A stretch of DNA of 64,000 nucleotides from Oceanicola sp. D3 (lineage in GTDB: Bacteria > Pseudomonadota > Alphaproteobacteria > Rhodobacterales > Rhodobacteraceae): contig NZ_CP040932.1 of the NCBI RefSeq assembly GCF_006351965.1, positions 930,001 to 994,000 on the forward strand. Reading direction: 5' to 3'. Every line of letters begins with the position of its first letter. Position 1 is the stretch's first letter. The notes under the pieces are model-generated. The model searched no databases and had not been told where the DNA came from. It was given only the letters and a program-made list of their open reading frames with translations. Positions 53,447-62,397 of the stretch are shown here, one piece after another. The translations under genes were made by a program, and so were the position numbers.

Positions 53447-53854
53447 ATGAATCTGGTCGATGCGGCGCGAAATGCGCGCGAAAAGGCTTACGCCCCTTAC
53501 TCGCAATTCAAGGTCGGCGCGGCGATCCGGGCCGAGAGTGGCACAGTGTTTTGCGGTGTGAACGTCGAAAACGTGGCCTATCCGGAAGGCACCTGCGCCG
53601 AGGCGGGCGCAATTGCGGCGATGGTGCTTGGCGGCGACAGTAAGATCGCCGAAGTGGCGGTGATTGCCGATAGCCCCGCCCCCGTGCCCCCCTGCGGCGG
53701 CTGCCGCCAGAAACTGGCCGAATTTGCCGAAATGGATGTGAAGGTAACGCTGGCCACCACCCGTGGCGAGGTTCTGGAAACCACGGTCGGGGCCCTGCTG
53801 CCCGGTGCCTTCGGCGCGGGCCATCTGGTGAACACGCCGGATAACAAGGCCTGA
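53447..53854 (+). CDS. cdd: Cytidine deaminase
   Basis: A 135-residue zinc hydrolase deaminating cytidine and deoxycytidine. AYAPYSQFKVGAAIRAESG (residues 15-33) is the family opening, NVENVAYPEGTCAEAGAI carries the first zinc Cys with the catalytic Glu, and PPCGGCRQKLAEF the second cysteine pair. The usual CAER is CAEA here. Start is ATG 53447; a GTG three bases earlier is an alternative. It begins the cdd-deoA-deoB-add-upp operon for nucleoside salvage, separated from deoA by 2 bp. Confidence 0.93.
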   Translation: MNLVDAARNAREKAYAPYSQFKVGAAIRAESGTVFCGVNVENVAYPEGTCAEAGAIAAMVLGGDSKIAEVAVIADSPAPVPPCGGCRQKLAEFAEMDVKVTLATTRGEVLETTVGALLPGAFGAGHLVNTPDNKA

Positions 53855-53856
53855 GC

Positions 53857-55164
53857 ATGGACGCCCGAAAGGTTCTGCATGCCCTGCGAAAGGGCGAAAC
53901 CCTGAGCCCGGAGGCGGTTGACTGGTTTGCCTATGCGCTCGCGGATGAACGCGTAAGCGACGCGCAGGTGGGGGCCTTTGCAATGGGCGTCTGCCACGCC
54001 CCCCTGAGCGCCGAGGCGCGGGTGGCTTTGACCCTTGCCATGCGCGACTCGGGCGAGGTGCTCCAGTGGGATCTCGACGGCCCGGTGGTCGACAAACATT
54101 CCACCGGCGGCGTGGGCGACTGCGTCAGCCTCGTGCTCGCCCCCGCGCTGGCCGCCTGCGGGGTGTACGTGCCGATGATCTCGGGCCGCGGGCTGGGCCA
54201 CACCGGCGGCACGCTCGACAAACTGGAGGCGATCCCGGGCTTCAGCGCTGAAATCCCGATCGACAAGCTGCAAAAGATCACCCGCGAGGTTGGCTGCGCC
54301 ATTGCCTCTGCCTCGGTGGATATCGCCCCCGCCGACAAGCGGCTCTACGCGGTGCGCGATGTGACGGGCACCGTGGAAAGCCTGGATCTGATCACCGCCT
54401 CGATCCTCGCCAAAAAGCTGGCTGCCGGGCTGGGAGGGTTGGTGCTGGATGTCAAATGCGGCGCTGGAGCCTTCATGAAAACGCCGGCCGAGGCCCGCAA
54501 GTTGGCGCGCTCGCTGGTGGAAACCGCAAATGGGGCAGGTTGCCCGACCCGGGCGCTTATCACCGACATGAGCCAGCCGCTTGTCCGCTCGGCAGGCAAT
54601 GCGGTCGAGGTAACAGAGGTGATGGACACGCTCACCGGCTCAGGCGCATCCGGGCCTCTCAGCCACCTGACGGCCAAATTGGGCGGCGAATTGCTGGCGA
54701 TGGTGGGGGTGACGAAAAACGCCTTCGACGGTGCCGATATGGTGCTCGACAAAATCCGCTCCGGCGAGGCCGCAGAGCGGATGGGCCGGATGGTCGCCGC
54801 GATGGGCGGGCCGAGCGACTTCCTTGGCCGTTGGCGCGACAGGCTGCCCGCCGCCCCGGCAACCGCCCGCGTGCGGCCCGAAGGCGAGGGCTACGTCGAG
54901 GCGATTGACACCGAAGCGCTTGGCCTTGCCGTGGTGGCCATGGGCGGCGGGCGAAAGCGCGCGCGCGACCGGATCAATCCCTCCGTCGGCCTCAGCCAGA
55001 TTGCGCAAATCGGCGACCGGGTCGACAAAGAGCGCCCGCTGGCCCGCATCCATGCCGCCCGCCGCAGCGAGGTGGAGGCGTTTGAGCCTTGGGTGCGTGC
55101 GGCTTTCAAATTGAGCGAGACCCCGGTAAACCCTCCCAAGCTGGTGCTTGGACGGGTGGAGTAA
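53857..55164 (+). CDS. deoA: Thymidine phosphorylase
   Basis: A 435-residue enzyme splitting thymidine or deoxyuridine with phosphate into base and deoxyribose 1-phosphate. The phosphate site is KHSTGGVGDCVSLVL (near residues 79-93), the signature MISGRGLGHTGGTLDKLEAI lies near 108-127, and KKLAAGLGGLVLDVKCGAGA follows near 185-205. Length and order of the helical and alpha/beta domains match DeoA rather than the pyrimidine-nucleoside phosphorylase Pdp, though these are hard to separate. It ends directly adjacent to deoB, which begins at the next base. Confidence 0.94.
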   Translation: MDARKVLHALRKGETLSPEAVDWFAYALADERVSDAQVGAFAMGVCHAPLSAEARVALTLAMRDSGEVLQWDLDGPVVDKHSTGGVGDCVSLVLAPALAACGVYVPMISGRGLGHTGGTLDKLEAIPGFSAEIPIDKLQKITREVGCAIASASVDIAPADKRLYAVRDVTGTVESLDLITASILAKKLAAGLGGLVLDVKCGAGAFMKTPAEARKLARSLVETANGAGCPTRALITDMSQPLVRSAGNAVEVTEVMDTLTGSGASGPLSHLTAKLGGELLAMVGVTKNAFDGADMVLDKIRSGEAAERMGRMVAAMGGPSDFLGRWRDRLPAAPATARVRPEGEGYVEAIDTEALGLAVVAMGGGRKRARDRINPSVGLSQIAQIGDRVDKERPLARIHAARRSEVEAFEPWVRAAFKLSETPVNPPKLVLGRVE

Positions 55165-56361
55165 ATGCCGCGAGCCTTTCTGGTTGTGATGGATTCCGTA
55201 GGCTGCGGCGGTGCGCCTGATGCGGCGGACTTCGGCGATGAAGGCTCCAACACGCTGGGCCATATCATGCAGGCCTGTGCCGAGGGCCGCGCAGAAGAAG
55301 GCCGCAGCGGCCCGCTGAAGATGCCGGTGCTCGACGGGCTGGGGCTGGCTGATGCCGTCGCTCTGGCCAGCGGCGTCGTGGGCGAGGGCCCGACCGGGCA
55401 CCCAACGGGCCTCTGGGGCTGCGCCACCGAGATTTCACCGGGAAAGGATACGCCCTCAGGCCATTGGGAGCTGGCAGGCGTGCCGGTGCCGTGGGATTGG
55501 CACTACTTCCCAGATGAAGATCCGGCCTTTCCGCAATACATCCTCGATGCGCTGGCCTCGATGGCGGGCACGGGCGGGACGCTTGGCAACCGGCACTCCA
55601 GCGGCACGGTCATCCTTGAAGAAGAGGGCGCCCGCCACATGGCGACAGGCTGGCCCATCGTCTACACCTCTGCCGACTCGGTGCTCCAAATCGCCGCCCA
55701 TGAAGAGCGCTTCGGGCTGGAGCGGCTGCTGGACCTCTGCCAAGAGATCGCCCCGACCATGCACGCGATGAAGGTTGGCCGCGTCATCGCACGCCCCTTC
55801 GTGGGTTCGCCCGAAGAGGGCTTCACCCGCACAACCAACCGCCGCGACTTTGCCATCGCCCCGCCCGAGCCGACCCTGTGCAACTGGGTGCAGGACGCGG
55901 GCCGCAAGGTGCATGCGGTGGGCAAGATCAAGGATATCTTCGCCGGTCACGGCATTGATGACGTGGTGAAGGGCGATGACGCCGTGCTGATGGAGCACCT
56001 TTCGCGGCTTGTGGACGAGGCCGAAGAGGGCTCGCTCACCTTCGCCAATTTCGTCGAGTTCGACAGCCTCTATGGCCACCGCCGCGACGTTTCGGGCTAT
56101 GCCCGCGCGCTGGAGTGGTTTGACGCTTGCCTGCCACCGATCCTCGCCAAGTTGCGCGAGGGCGACATGATGGTGTTCACCGCCGATCACGGCAATGACC
56201 CAACGTGGCGCGGCACCGACCACACCCGCGAGCGGGTGCCGGTGGTGATCGCGGGCAGGGGCGCGGGCGAAATCGGCCATTGCGGCTTTGTCGATGTAGC
56301 GGCCTCCGTGGCGGCGCATCTGAACGTACCGGCGAAGGGGCCGGGGAGGAGCTTTTTGTGA
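55165..56361 (+). CDS. deoB: Phosphopentomutase
   Basis: A 398-residue alkaline-phosphatase-superfamily enzyme interconverting (deoxy)ribose 1-phosphate and 5-phosphate. VVMDSVGCGGAPDAADFGDE near the start supplies the first metal Asp, GKDTPSGHWELAG (near 93-105) the phosphorylated Thr, and DHGNDPTWRGTDHTRERVPV (near 339-358) the remaining metal ligands. It handles the sugar phosphate made by deoA. No gap separates it from deoA, and its stop overlaps the adenosine deaminase start by GTGA. Confidence 0.96.
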   Translation: MPRAFLVVMDSVGCGGAPDAADFGDEGSNTLGHIMQACAEGRAEEGRSGPLKMPVLDGLGLADAVALASGVVGEGPTGHPTGLWGCATEISPGKDTPSGHWELAGVPVPWDWHYFPDEDPAFPQYILDALASMAGTGGTLGNRHSSGTVILEEEGARHMATGWPIVYTSADSVLQIAAHEERFGLERLLDLCQEIAPTMHAMKVGRVIARPFVGSPEEGFTRTTNRRDFAIAPPEPTLCNWVQDAGRKVHAVGKIKDIFAGHGIDDVVKGDDAVLMEHLSRLVDEAEEGSLTFANFVEFDSLYGHRRDVSGYARALEWFDACLPPILAKLREGDMMVFTADHGNDPTWRGTDHTRERVPVVIAGRGAGEIGHCGFVDVAASVAAHLNVPAKGPGRSFL

Positions 56362-57344
56362 GCTGGAAACAACTGCCTAAGACAGAGCTGCACCTGCATC
56401 TCGAAGGCGCCGCGCCGCCGGAGTTCATCCGCTCCCTCGCCAAGGAGAAGAAGGCCGACATCGGCGGCATCTTCGACGAGCAAGGCAATTACGCCTACGC
56501 GAATTTTGCGGAGTTCCTGAAGGTCTACGAGGCGGCAACTTCCGTGCTGACCACGCCCGAGGACTATGCCCGCCTCACCCGTGTCGTGCTGGAGCAATGC
56601 GCCGAGCACGGAGTGATCTACGCCGAAACCTTCCTGTCGCCCGATTTCTGCGGCGGCGGCGATGTGAAGGCCTGGTGGGAGTATTGTGCGGCGATGGCCG
56701 AGGTGGCCGAAGAGGCCGAGAAGGATCTGGGCATTACGCTCAAAGGCATCATCACCTGCATCCGCCATTTTGGCCCTGAAAAGGCCCGCGCCCCGGCGAT
56801 CTGCGCCGCTGAGAGCGCAGGCGATTTCATCACCGGTTTCGGCATGGCGGGCGCGGAGACGGTGGGCAAGCCGGGCGATTATGCCTGGGCCTTCGACTGT
56901 GCCCGCGAGGCTGGGCTGCGGCTCACCTGTCATGCAGGCGAGTGGGGCGGCCCCGAGATGGTGCGTGCCACGCTGGACCAGCTTGAAGGCATCGAGCGGA
57001 TCGGGCATGGCGTGGCGGCCTATCATGATGGCCCGCTGATGGAACGGCTCGCGGAAAACGGCATCACGCTGGAGGTCTGCCCCGGCTCCAACATCGCGCT
57101 TGGCGTCTTCCGCCACTGGCACGACCACCCGATCGAGAAACTGCGCGAAAACGGGGTCGCGGTGACGGTGAGCACCGATGACCCGCCGTTCTTTCACACC
57201 ACGATGACGCGGGAATACGAAAAGCTGAACGAGGTGTTCGGCTGGGACGAGGGCGACTTTGCCGCGCTGAACGAAGACGCGATGGCCGCCGCCTTCTGTG
57301 ACGAGAAAACCCGCGAAGACATTCTGAAGAGGCTTAAGACATGA
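56358..57344 (+). CDS. add: Adenosine deaminase
   Basis: A 328-residue amidohydrolase converting adenosine to inosine. Zinc ligands and catalytic residues are visible: [11 protein letters not shown] (residues 8-18), CHAGEWGG (near 195) with the conserved Glu, IGHGVAAY (near 217-224), and [11 protein letters not shown] (near 272-282). Start is GTG 56358, which overlaps the deoB stop by 4 bp and has GGGGAGGAG just upstream. It extends the operon from pyrimidine to purine nucleoside salvage. It overlaps upp by ATGA. Confidence 0.94.
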   Translation: MSWKQLPKTELHLHLEGAAPPEFIRSLAKEKKADIGGIFDEQGNYAYANFAEFLKVYEAATSVLTTPEDYARLTRVVLEQCAEHGVIYAETFLSPDFCGGGDVKAWWEYCAAMAEVAEEAEKDLGITLKGIITCIRHFGPEKARAPAICAAESAGDFITGFGMAGAETVGKPGDYAWAFDCAREAGLRLTCHAGEWGGPEMVRATLDQLEGIERIGHGVAAYHDGPLMERLAENGITLEVCPGSNIALGVFRHWHDHPIEKLRENGVAVTVSTDDPPFFHTTMTREYEKLNEVFGWDEGDFAALNEDAMAAAFCDEKTREDILKRLKT

Positions 57345-57973
57345 CCAAGCACCTGACCGTCGTTGATCACCCGCTGGTGCAGCACAAGCTGAGCTTGATG
57401 CGCGAGAAGGAAACGCCAACCGCGGTGTTCCGTCAGCTCTTGCGTGAGATCAGCCAGCTTCTGGCCTATGAGGTCACACGCGAGTTGCCGATGACGACCA
57501 AGCGGATCGAGACGCCGCTGGTGGAAATGGACGCGCCGGTCCTCGACGGCAAGAAACTGGCGCTGATCTCGATTCTCCGGGCGGGCAACGGGCTGCTCGA
57601 CGGGGTGCTGGAGCTGATTCCAAGCGCGCGCGTCGGCTTTGTTGGCCTCTACCGCGATGAGGAGACGCTTCAGCCGGTCGAATACTACTTCAAGGTGCCC
57701 GCCGAGTTGGGCGACCGGATGGTCATTGCCGTTGATCCGATGCTGGCCACCGGCAACTCCAGCGCAGCCGCGATCACGAAGCTGAAGGAGGCAGGTGCCG
57801 TAAATATCCGTTTTCTCTGCCTTTTGGCGGCACCCGAGGGCGTGGCGCGGATGAAAGAAGCGCATCCCGACGTGCCGATTGTAACCGCAGCGCTCGACGA
57901 GCGGCTCAACGATCTGGGCTATATCATGCCCGGTCTGGGCGACGCTGGAGACCGGATGTTCGGCACCAAGTAA
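57341..57973 (+). CDS. upp: Uracil phosphoribosyltransferase
   Basis: A 210-residue enzyme making UMP from uracil and [24 protein letters not shown] is the standard opening; [19 protein letters not shown] (near 68-86) and the PRPP loop [15 protein letters not shown] (near 129-143) are present, along with the uracil-binding end [16 protein letters not shown]. It is the last gene of the nucleoside operon and traps the uracil released by deoA from deoxyuridine after cytidine deamination. Confidence 0.97.
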   Translation: MTKHLTVVDHPLVQHKLSLMREKETPTAVFRQLLREISQLLAYEVTRELPMTTKRIETPLVEMDAPVLDGKKLALISILRAGNGLLDGVLELIPSARVGFVGLYRDEETLQPVEYYFKVPAELGDRMVIAVDPMLATGNSSAAAITKLKEAGAVNIRFLCLLAAPEGVARMKEAHPDVPIVTAALDERLNDLGYIMPGLGDAGDRMFGTK

Positions 57974-58038
57974 TGGTTTGTCCCTTTACGCATTGCCGCT
58001 AATCCTTTAGCTTTGCTGGATATTTTTGGGGAGCATTC

Positions 58039-58920
58039 ATGATGCTGAAACGTGTACTTTCGGCTGCCGCCGTTGTTGCATCTCTCTTTTCGGGCGCGAT
58101 GGCGCAGGCCCAGTCCAAGGGCACCCCGGCGGAATTTCCGCCCGCCAGCTACAAGGGCGCGCAATACGTTGACAGCAAGGGCTGCGTTTTCGTGCGCGCC
58201 GGGTTTGAGGGCGCGGTGTCTTGGGTTCCGCGCATGACGCGGGGCCGCAAGCAGATCTGCGGCGTCAGCCCCACCTTTGCCAAGGCCCCCAAGCCAAACG
58301 TGCCGGTTGTGACCGATGCGCCAACGCGGACGGTGGCCGCACGCCCGGCCCCCGCGCAAACCCAAACCCGCACCCGTGCGGCAACCTCGGGCGAGGCCAC
58401 AACGAGGACCCGGGTGGTCAAACAGCGCTCTTCCGTTCCTTCTGCCACCACGCGTTCCGAGCCACGGGTTGTGCGCCGCGCGGCAACGCCTGAAACCCGT
58501 CAGGCGAGCACGCGGACGACCACGGAAACCCGGGTGATCCGCCGCCAGTCGTCGACCTCCTCGGTCACACGCGGCGAGCCAAGGGTGGTGCGTCGCGAGG
58601 TGGCCCCCGCGCCGCGCCAGCCCGCCGCCCAGCCGCGTGTTGTGCGGCGCTCTGCGGCTTCGGCCCCGGCCACCACGCGCCAGCCCGCCGCAGCCTCCTC
58701 CGGCCGCTACGTCCAGGTGGGCACCTTCTTTGACGATATCGAAGCCCGGCAAACCGCATCGCGGCTGCGCGGCGCGGGCCTTCCGGTGCGCACCCGCGCG
58801 ATGACCCGCAGCGGCAAACGGATGACCATCGTGATGGCCGGCCCGCTGGCCGGAAGCGCGTTGACGGCAGGGCTGCGCAAGGCTCGCGCTCTGGGCTTCA
58901 GCTCGGCCTACGTCCGCTAG
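58039..58920 (+). CDS. Exported SPOR-domain protein with Arg/Thr/Pro-rich repeat region
   Basis: A 293-residue protein with a signal peptide ([20 protein letters not shown], cleaved near AQAQ). A short domain (about 25-85) with two cysteines, one in [20 protein letters not shown] and one in [10 protein letters not shown], precedes a disordered Arg/Thr/Pro/Ala-rich region (about 90-220). That region has five imperfect copies of a R-V-V/I-R/K-R/Q unit such as EPRVVRRAA. The C-terminal SPOR domain (about 222-293, [20 protein letters not shown]) binds denuded peptidoglycan glycan at division sites. A role in septal wall remodelling is likely. GGGGAG upstream of ATG 58039. Confidence 0.85.
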   Translation: MMLKRVLSAAAVVASLFSGAMAQAQSKGTPAEFPPASYKGAQYVDSKGCVFVRAGFEGAVSWVPRMTRGRKQICGVSPTFAKAPKPNVPVVTDAPTRTVAARPAPAQTQTRTRAATSGEATTRTRVVKQRSSVPSATTRSEPRVVRRAATPETRQASTRTTTETRVIRRQSSTSSVTRGEPRVVRREVAPAPRQPAAQPRVVRRSAASAPATTRQPAAASSGRYVQVGTFFDDIEARQTASRLRGAGLPVRTRAMTRSGKRMTIVMAGPLAGSALTAGLRKARALGFSSAYVR

Positions 58921-58945
58921 GGGCCAAGAGACTTCTGAAAATGAG

Positions 58946-58976
58946 CGCGCCTCGCACGGAAACCTCGCGGGGCGCG
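58946..58976. terminator. Hairpin between the SPOR gene and the convergent M48-like gene
   Basis: CGCGCCTCGC (58946-58955) pairs with GCGGGGCGCG (58967-58976), with one G-T wobble, around an 11-base loop. It lies 25 bp after the SPOR gene and can serve both converging transcripts. The following TTGCGTTT is only a weak T-run. Confidence 0.55.
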
Positions 58977-59040
58977 TTGCGTTTCGGGAGGGCAACCCAT
59001 TCGCCCCCTGCCTGCGTCGCGGGGGCTGGTGGTGGGCTGC

Positions 59041-60057
59041 CTATTCGCCGCAGATGCCTTGCAGAGCAACCCAGTCGGCATCTTCCAGCACGGGCTCCGC
59101 ACCGCCACCGCGCATCGGGTCGGCCTCGATCAGCGGCAAGGTGCCCTCCCCGGTAACATCCACCGCATAGGCATAGGGCGTCGTGGCCAGCTTGGCCTCT
59201 GCGAAGCGCGCAAGCAGCGCCTCATCGGGCACAGGCGCTTGCGGCGCTGTCACGAGCTCCTCAGCATAGGCATCCAGCGCAGCCTCGGGCAGCGCGCCCG
59301 TCGTCAGCAGGCGGATGGTGGCGATGAGCCCGGCGTGTTCCAGCAGCCGTTCAAGCGGGTCCGTCTGCGCGGAGCGGGTGGCTTCGGCAAGGATGTAGCC
59401 AGCCACAACATCGGGGCTCTCATAATCCTCCACCAGCGCGCGGTTCATCAGGATCAACCCGCCGGGCAGGGCCACGGTATTGGTGATTCCACCGCGCAGC
59501 ACCAGCAGCCCGCCCTTTTCAGGCGCGCGCAGGCGGGTGTGCAGCCGGGCCAGCGCCCTGTCACCGCGCGGGCTGCGGCAGGGCGCACCGGAGACCCGCC
59601 CGATCGCCCGAAACACATGCCCGCCCAGCTCTGCGCGGGTCGGCTCCGGCACCACGCGCACGGTGTGCGAGGTCAGCGCCCCGGGCAGCCAGACAAATGC
59701 AGCCACCGCCAACGCCGCCGAGCCGCCCCAAAGGATCACCCGCCGCAGCCAGCCCTCGCGCGGCCTGCGCCGTGCAATCACCTGACGGACCCGCTCGACC
59801 GCCTCGATCATGGTCTCGTCTTCAAGCTCTAGCAGCTCCAGCGCTTCGGCAGAGGGAGCATAAAGCGCAGGCATCTCGCCGGGGTTCACCCGCTCCACGG
59901 CAGCAAGCGACCAATGCGAAAGCACTCGCCCCGCGCCATCGGTGATCGCAAGGGAGGCATCGCCAAAGTTGACGACAACATTCTGCCGCTGCGCCTCCGG
60001 CTCAGGGCGCCAGAGGCCGGCACATTCCAACCGTTGATATTCTTTGAGCGCTGTCAT
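59041..60057 (-). CDS. Single-pass membrane protein related to M48 peptidases but lacking the HExxH motif
   Basis: A 338-residue protein. Residues 1-100 are cytosolic, one membrane helix lies at about 106-124, and the remainder is presumably periplasmic. The stretch ITNTVALPGGLILMNRALVE (191-210) copies the M48 metallopeptidase pattern that normally precedes HExxH. At the position of HExxH the sequence is YILAEATRS, so the zinc site is missing. It is probably a non-catalytic homologue. The start ATG 60057 begins a plausible product without upstream in-frame signals. I do not know its role; it is monocistronic and convergent with the SPOR gene. Confidence 0.7.
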   Translation of the reverse strand: MTALKEYQRLECAGLWRPEPEAQRQNVVVNFGDASLAITDGAGRVLSHWSLAAVERVNPGEMPALYAPSAEALELLELEDETMIEAVERVRQVIARRRPREGWLRRVILWGGSAALAVAAFVWLPGALTSHTVRVVPEPTRAELGGHVFRAIGRVSGAPCRSPRGDRALARLHTRLRAPEKGGLLVLRGGITNTVALPGGLILMNRALVEDYESPDVVAGYILAEATRSAQTDPLERLLEHAGLIATIRLLTTGALPEAALDAYAEELVTAPQAPVPDEALLARFAEAKLATTPYAYAVDVTGEGTLPLIEADPMRGGGAEPVLEDADWVALQGICGE

Positions 60058-60138
60058 GCGCGGGGTGGCCTGCTCGTTATTGCTCTTGTTCGTTACGGCA
60101 ACACTAGCGGGTTTTCGCTCACAAGGGAATCGGCAAGC

Positions 60139-60170
60139 TGTGCCGCCCTGCGGTGAGGCGGGGCGGCACA
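60139..60170 (-). terminator. Hairpin downstream of the cytochrome c gene
   Basis: TGTGCCGCCC (60139-60148) and GGGCGGCACA (60161-60170) form a perfect 10-bp stem with a 12-base loop, starting 12 bases after the cytochrome stop on the minus strand. No T-run is present. Confidence 0.6.
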
Positions 60171-60181
60171 CTCTGAAGTGG

Positions 60182-60670
60182 TTACATGCTGTTGAGGCTC
60201 ACGAGATAGGCGTAAACATTCGCCGCATCTTCTTCGCCCTTCAGGCGGAACGACATCTTCGACTTGGCCTTCGAGTTGCCGGTGAACTCTTTGAGAAAGC
60301 CGCGCGGATCCTGCACGTAGGCCACGAAGTTCTCCTCGCTCCAGACAAGTCCGTTCTCTTCGCCGGCAGCCACCAGATCCTTGCTGTAGCGAAAGCCTTC
60401 AACCGCCCCGGCCTTGTGGCCGGCCACGTTGAACAGGTTGGGCCCGGTCTTGGAGGCCTTGCCCGCCAGCGTATCGCCCGCCTCGTTCTTGACCACGTGG
60501 CAGGTGACGCAGCGCTTTGCAAAAATCGCTTCGCCTTCTGCCGCATCGCCGCTCGGGGCGGGCATTTCGGCCATTTCGGTTTCGGCGGTCTCTGCGGCCT
60601 CATGGCTCTCGGCCAGCGCCGGGCCGGCCAGCAGGGCGGCGAGGGCGATGGCGGTGATAGGTGTTCTCAT
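60182..60670 (-). CDS. Class I c-type cytochrome
   Basis: A 162-residue periplasmic electron carrier. It has a signal peptide (residues 1-20, ending ALA), an acidic Ala/Glu-rich linker (21-42), and a cytochrome c domain with haem-binding CVTCH (Cys54, Cys57, His58). The distal Met is probably Met139 in SKMSFRL. KTGPNLFNVAGHKAG and EGFRYSKDL are typical of mitochondrial-like cytochromes c2/c551 of alphaproteobacteria. It probably shuttles electrons to a terminal oxidase or reductase. AAGGAGG precedes ATG 60670. Confidence 0.93.
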   Translation of the reverse strand: MRTPITAIALAALLAGPALAESHEAAETAETEMAEMPAPSGDAAEGEAIFAKRCVTCHVVKNEAGDTLAGKASKTGPNLFNVAGHKAGAVEGFRYSKDLVAAGEENGLVWSEENFVAYVQDPRGFLKEFTGNSKAKSKMSFRLKGEEDAANVYAYLVSLNSM

Positions 60671-60780
60671 GGCTTCCTCCTTGAGGGGTTGTGCTGTGTG
60701 AACCCGCGCGTTCGTGTTGCCTTGTTAGCCAAGCCGCACCCCGATAAACACGCGACGCTGTGGCACAGGGATTCATAGAG

Positions 60781-61326
60781 ATGAGCAAAGGCGCCGACCA
60801 TCCGACCAAGGTGCAGGCAGGGATGATCCCGGCCTGGGTGGAGGGGCAGCTACAGCCGGTGGAGAAGCTGGCCGCGCACCGTCAGGGGCTTCGCCACAAG
60901 GCGGTGTCTGTCTTCGTCTTTGATGGAGAGCGGCTGCTGATCCAGCAACGGGCGGCGGAGAAGTATCACACGCCCGGCCTCTGGGCGAACACCTGCTGCA
61001 CCCACCCGCATTGGGGCGAGGATGACGCGAAGTGCGCCGAGCGGCGGCTCGGTGAGGAGTTGGGCCTGCACGGCGTGGCGCTGGAGCCGGTCGGCGAGGT
61101 AGAATATCGCGCCGACGTGGGCGGCGGCATGGTGGAGCACGAGGTCGTGGCGATGTTTCGTGGCGAGGCCCCGGGGGCCGCGCTTCAGCCAGACTCGGCG
61201 GAAGTGCAGGCCGTGCGCTGGCTGACGCTGGAGGCGCTCGCGGGCGAAATCGCGGCGACGCCAGAGCGCTTCACACCTTGGCTGCGAATTTACATGGCAG
61301 AGCACCGGGGCGTGTTTGAGCGCTAA
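60781..61326 (+). CDS. idi: Isopentenyl-diphosphate delta-isomerase (type I)
   Basis: A 181-residue Nudix-fold isomerase interconverting isopentenyl and dimethylallyl diphosphate. The metal/catalytic loop is LWANTCCTHPHWGED (catalytic Cys within TCCTHP), and the Nudix-like helix reads AKCAERRLGEELGL. A conserved YRADVGGGMVEHEV holds the second catalytic Glu. I use ATG 60781; a GTG 21 bases upstream is possible. In phototrophic Rhodobacterales idi often lies near photosynthesis genes, but no such genes are in this window. It stands alone between divergent cytochrome c and the small-peptide/TetR locus. Confidence 0.93.
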   Translation: MSKGADHPTKVQAGMIPAWVEGQLQPVEKLAAHRQGLRHKAVSVFVFDGERLLIQQRAAEKYHTPGLWANTCCTHPHWGEDDAKCAERRLGEELGLHGVALEPVGEVEYRADVGGGMVEHEVVAMFRGEAPGAALQPDSAEVQAVRWLTLEALAGEIAATPERFTPWLRIYMAEHRGVFER

Positions 61327-61395
61327 AGCCAGCGCTTCGCGTGCTGTCGGCTTTCATCGCACCAGCGGATGAGGGCCACATGGCCCGAGGGGCGG

Positions 61396-61515
61396 CTAGG
61401 GCGTTACCTCAAGGGCGCAGGCCGTGGGAGCGCAGGCGCTGCTATCGGCCATCGCCTCGAAGCGCAGGGTGGCGCCAAGGGCGATGAGCAGGGTGAGGGC
61501 GGCGATGCGTGCCAT
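61396..61515 (-). CDS. Tiny exported peptide, 39 residues, paralogue of the 62398-62601 product
   Basis: ATG 61515 has a strong GGAGGA element about 6 bases upstream. The product begins MARIAALTLLIALGATLRFE, a signal-peptide-like sequence, and ends after ADSSACAPTACALEVTP, with two cysteines. Its first 15 residues closely resemble the 67-residue product encoded on the other side of the TetR gene (MLRISALTVLIALGASLHAA). Too short for routine annotation and of unknown function; the shared N-terminus and good ribosome-binding site argue that it is translated. Confidence 0.5.
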   Translation of the reverse strand: MARIAALTLLIALGATLRFEAMADSSACAPTACALEVTP

Positions 61516-61542
61516 GGGCTGTCCTCCGGGTGCGTTTCACAC

Positions 61543-61560
61543 CGGGCCGCTGCGGGCCCG
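61543..61560 (-). terminator. Hairpin between tetR and the tiny peptide gene
   Basis: CGGGCC (61543-61548) pairs with GGCCCG (61555-61560) around a 6-base loop. It is the only stem in the gap downstream of the TetR gene and may attenuate read-through into the 39-residue reading frame. Confidence 0.4.
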
Positions 61561-61670
61561 TTGAAGGTAATACGCATCAGCACGGCCAATCCTTTGACGG
61601 CATGGCGAAAAAATGCACCTCACGCGCGGTAAGTTGCAGAAACTTAGGAAAAGAAAGTTTGGTTGTGCGG

Positions 61671-62291
61671 TTAGGTGCCGTAGCGGGCGATGAACATGTC
61701 AATCGCGCCGTCAATCACCTGTTTGCGCTTTTCGGGGGTGAACTCGCACTCCAGCCCCATCAGGCATTTCACCCAAAGCTCGGCCTTGCACAGCTCCATG
61801 AGCTGATAGGCCGCCAGCTCGTAATCGTCGATGTCATGCAGCTCGCCGCGGGCTTCGGCGTTTTGCAAAAGCGGTACGATGCTGTCGCGCACAAAGCGGG
61901 GGCCATACTTGTAAAACTCGCGCCCCAGCTCGGGGAAGCGGCAGCTCTCGGCCACGCAGATGCGGAACATGCCGCGCCCGAGTTCGGAGAGCATGAACTC
62001 CTGCATCCGCTCAGCCACCAGCCGCAGCACCTCGCGCACCGGGCGGTTCGGGTCGATCTCCGACACAGCGATCTCGGCCTGACGCTGACACTCGCAAGTG
62101 GCAACCTCCATGAACAGCAGGCCCTTGTCGGGGAAGTAGCTGTAGAGCGTGGCCTTGGAAACCCCGGCTTCCTTGGCGATCAGGTCAACACTGGCGCCTT
62201 CGAATCCATCAGCCAAAAAGATCTTGCGGGCGCCTTCCAGCACCTGATCGAACTTCCTGCCGCGTTTGATTTCACCCACCGGTGCGTTCAT
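61671..62291 (-). CDS. TetR/AcrR-family transcriptional regulator
   Basis: A 206-residue repressor. The DNA-binding region reads ILEGARKIFL-type helix 1 (QVLEGARKIFLADGFEGASV) then IAKEAGVSKATLYSYFPDKG (about residues 35-55). The C-terminal part resembles TetR_C_AcrR-type domains with VLRLVAERMQEFMLSELGRG. Start ATG 62291 is chosen with CGGAG upstream; an earlier in-frame ATG is possible. TAAAC-N6-GTTTA lies right upstream, fitting autoregulation. Small exported-peptide genes flank it on the same strand. The regulated function and ligand are unknown. Confidence 0.9.
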   Translation of the reverse strand: MNAPVGEIKRGRKFDQVLEGARKIFLADGFEGASVDLIAKEAGVSKATLYSYFPDKGLLFMEVATCECQRQAEIAVSEIDPNRPVREVLRLVAERMQEFMLSELGRGMFRICVAESCRFPELGREFYKYGPRFVRDSIVPLLQNAEARGELHDIDDYELAAYQLMELCKAELWVKCLMGLECEFTPEKRKQVIDGAIDMFIARYGT

Positions 62292-62318
62292 GTCCAACTC
62301 CGTTCCCCTGACCAACTA

Positions 62319-62334
62319 TAAACCAGACAGTTTA
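62319..62334. promoter_or_regulatory. TetR-type inverted repeat before the TetR gene
   Basis: TAAAC (62319-62323) and GTTTA (62330-62334) flank CAGACA, 28 bp upstream of the TetR start codon. The half-site AAACC is related to the palindromes at 62625-62700. Confidence 0.55.
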
Positions 62335-62397
62335 GTTCCGGCAAGGCAATGCGGGCCTCGCCGGAACTTTCCGTCGATGGAAGAGTGGTGGCTTCGC

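Noticed and set aside
61324-61356. AAAGCC...GGCTTT hairpin after idi as a terminator
   Set aside because: Only the outer six base pairs match well; inner pairing is broken and no T-run follows, so support is too weak for a feature.
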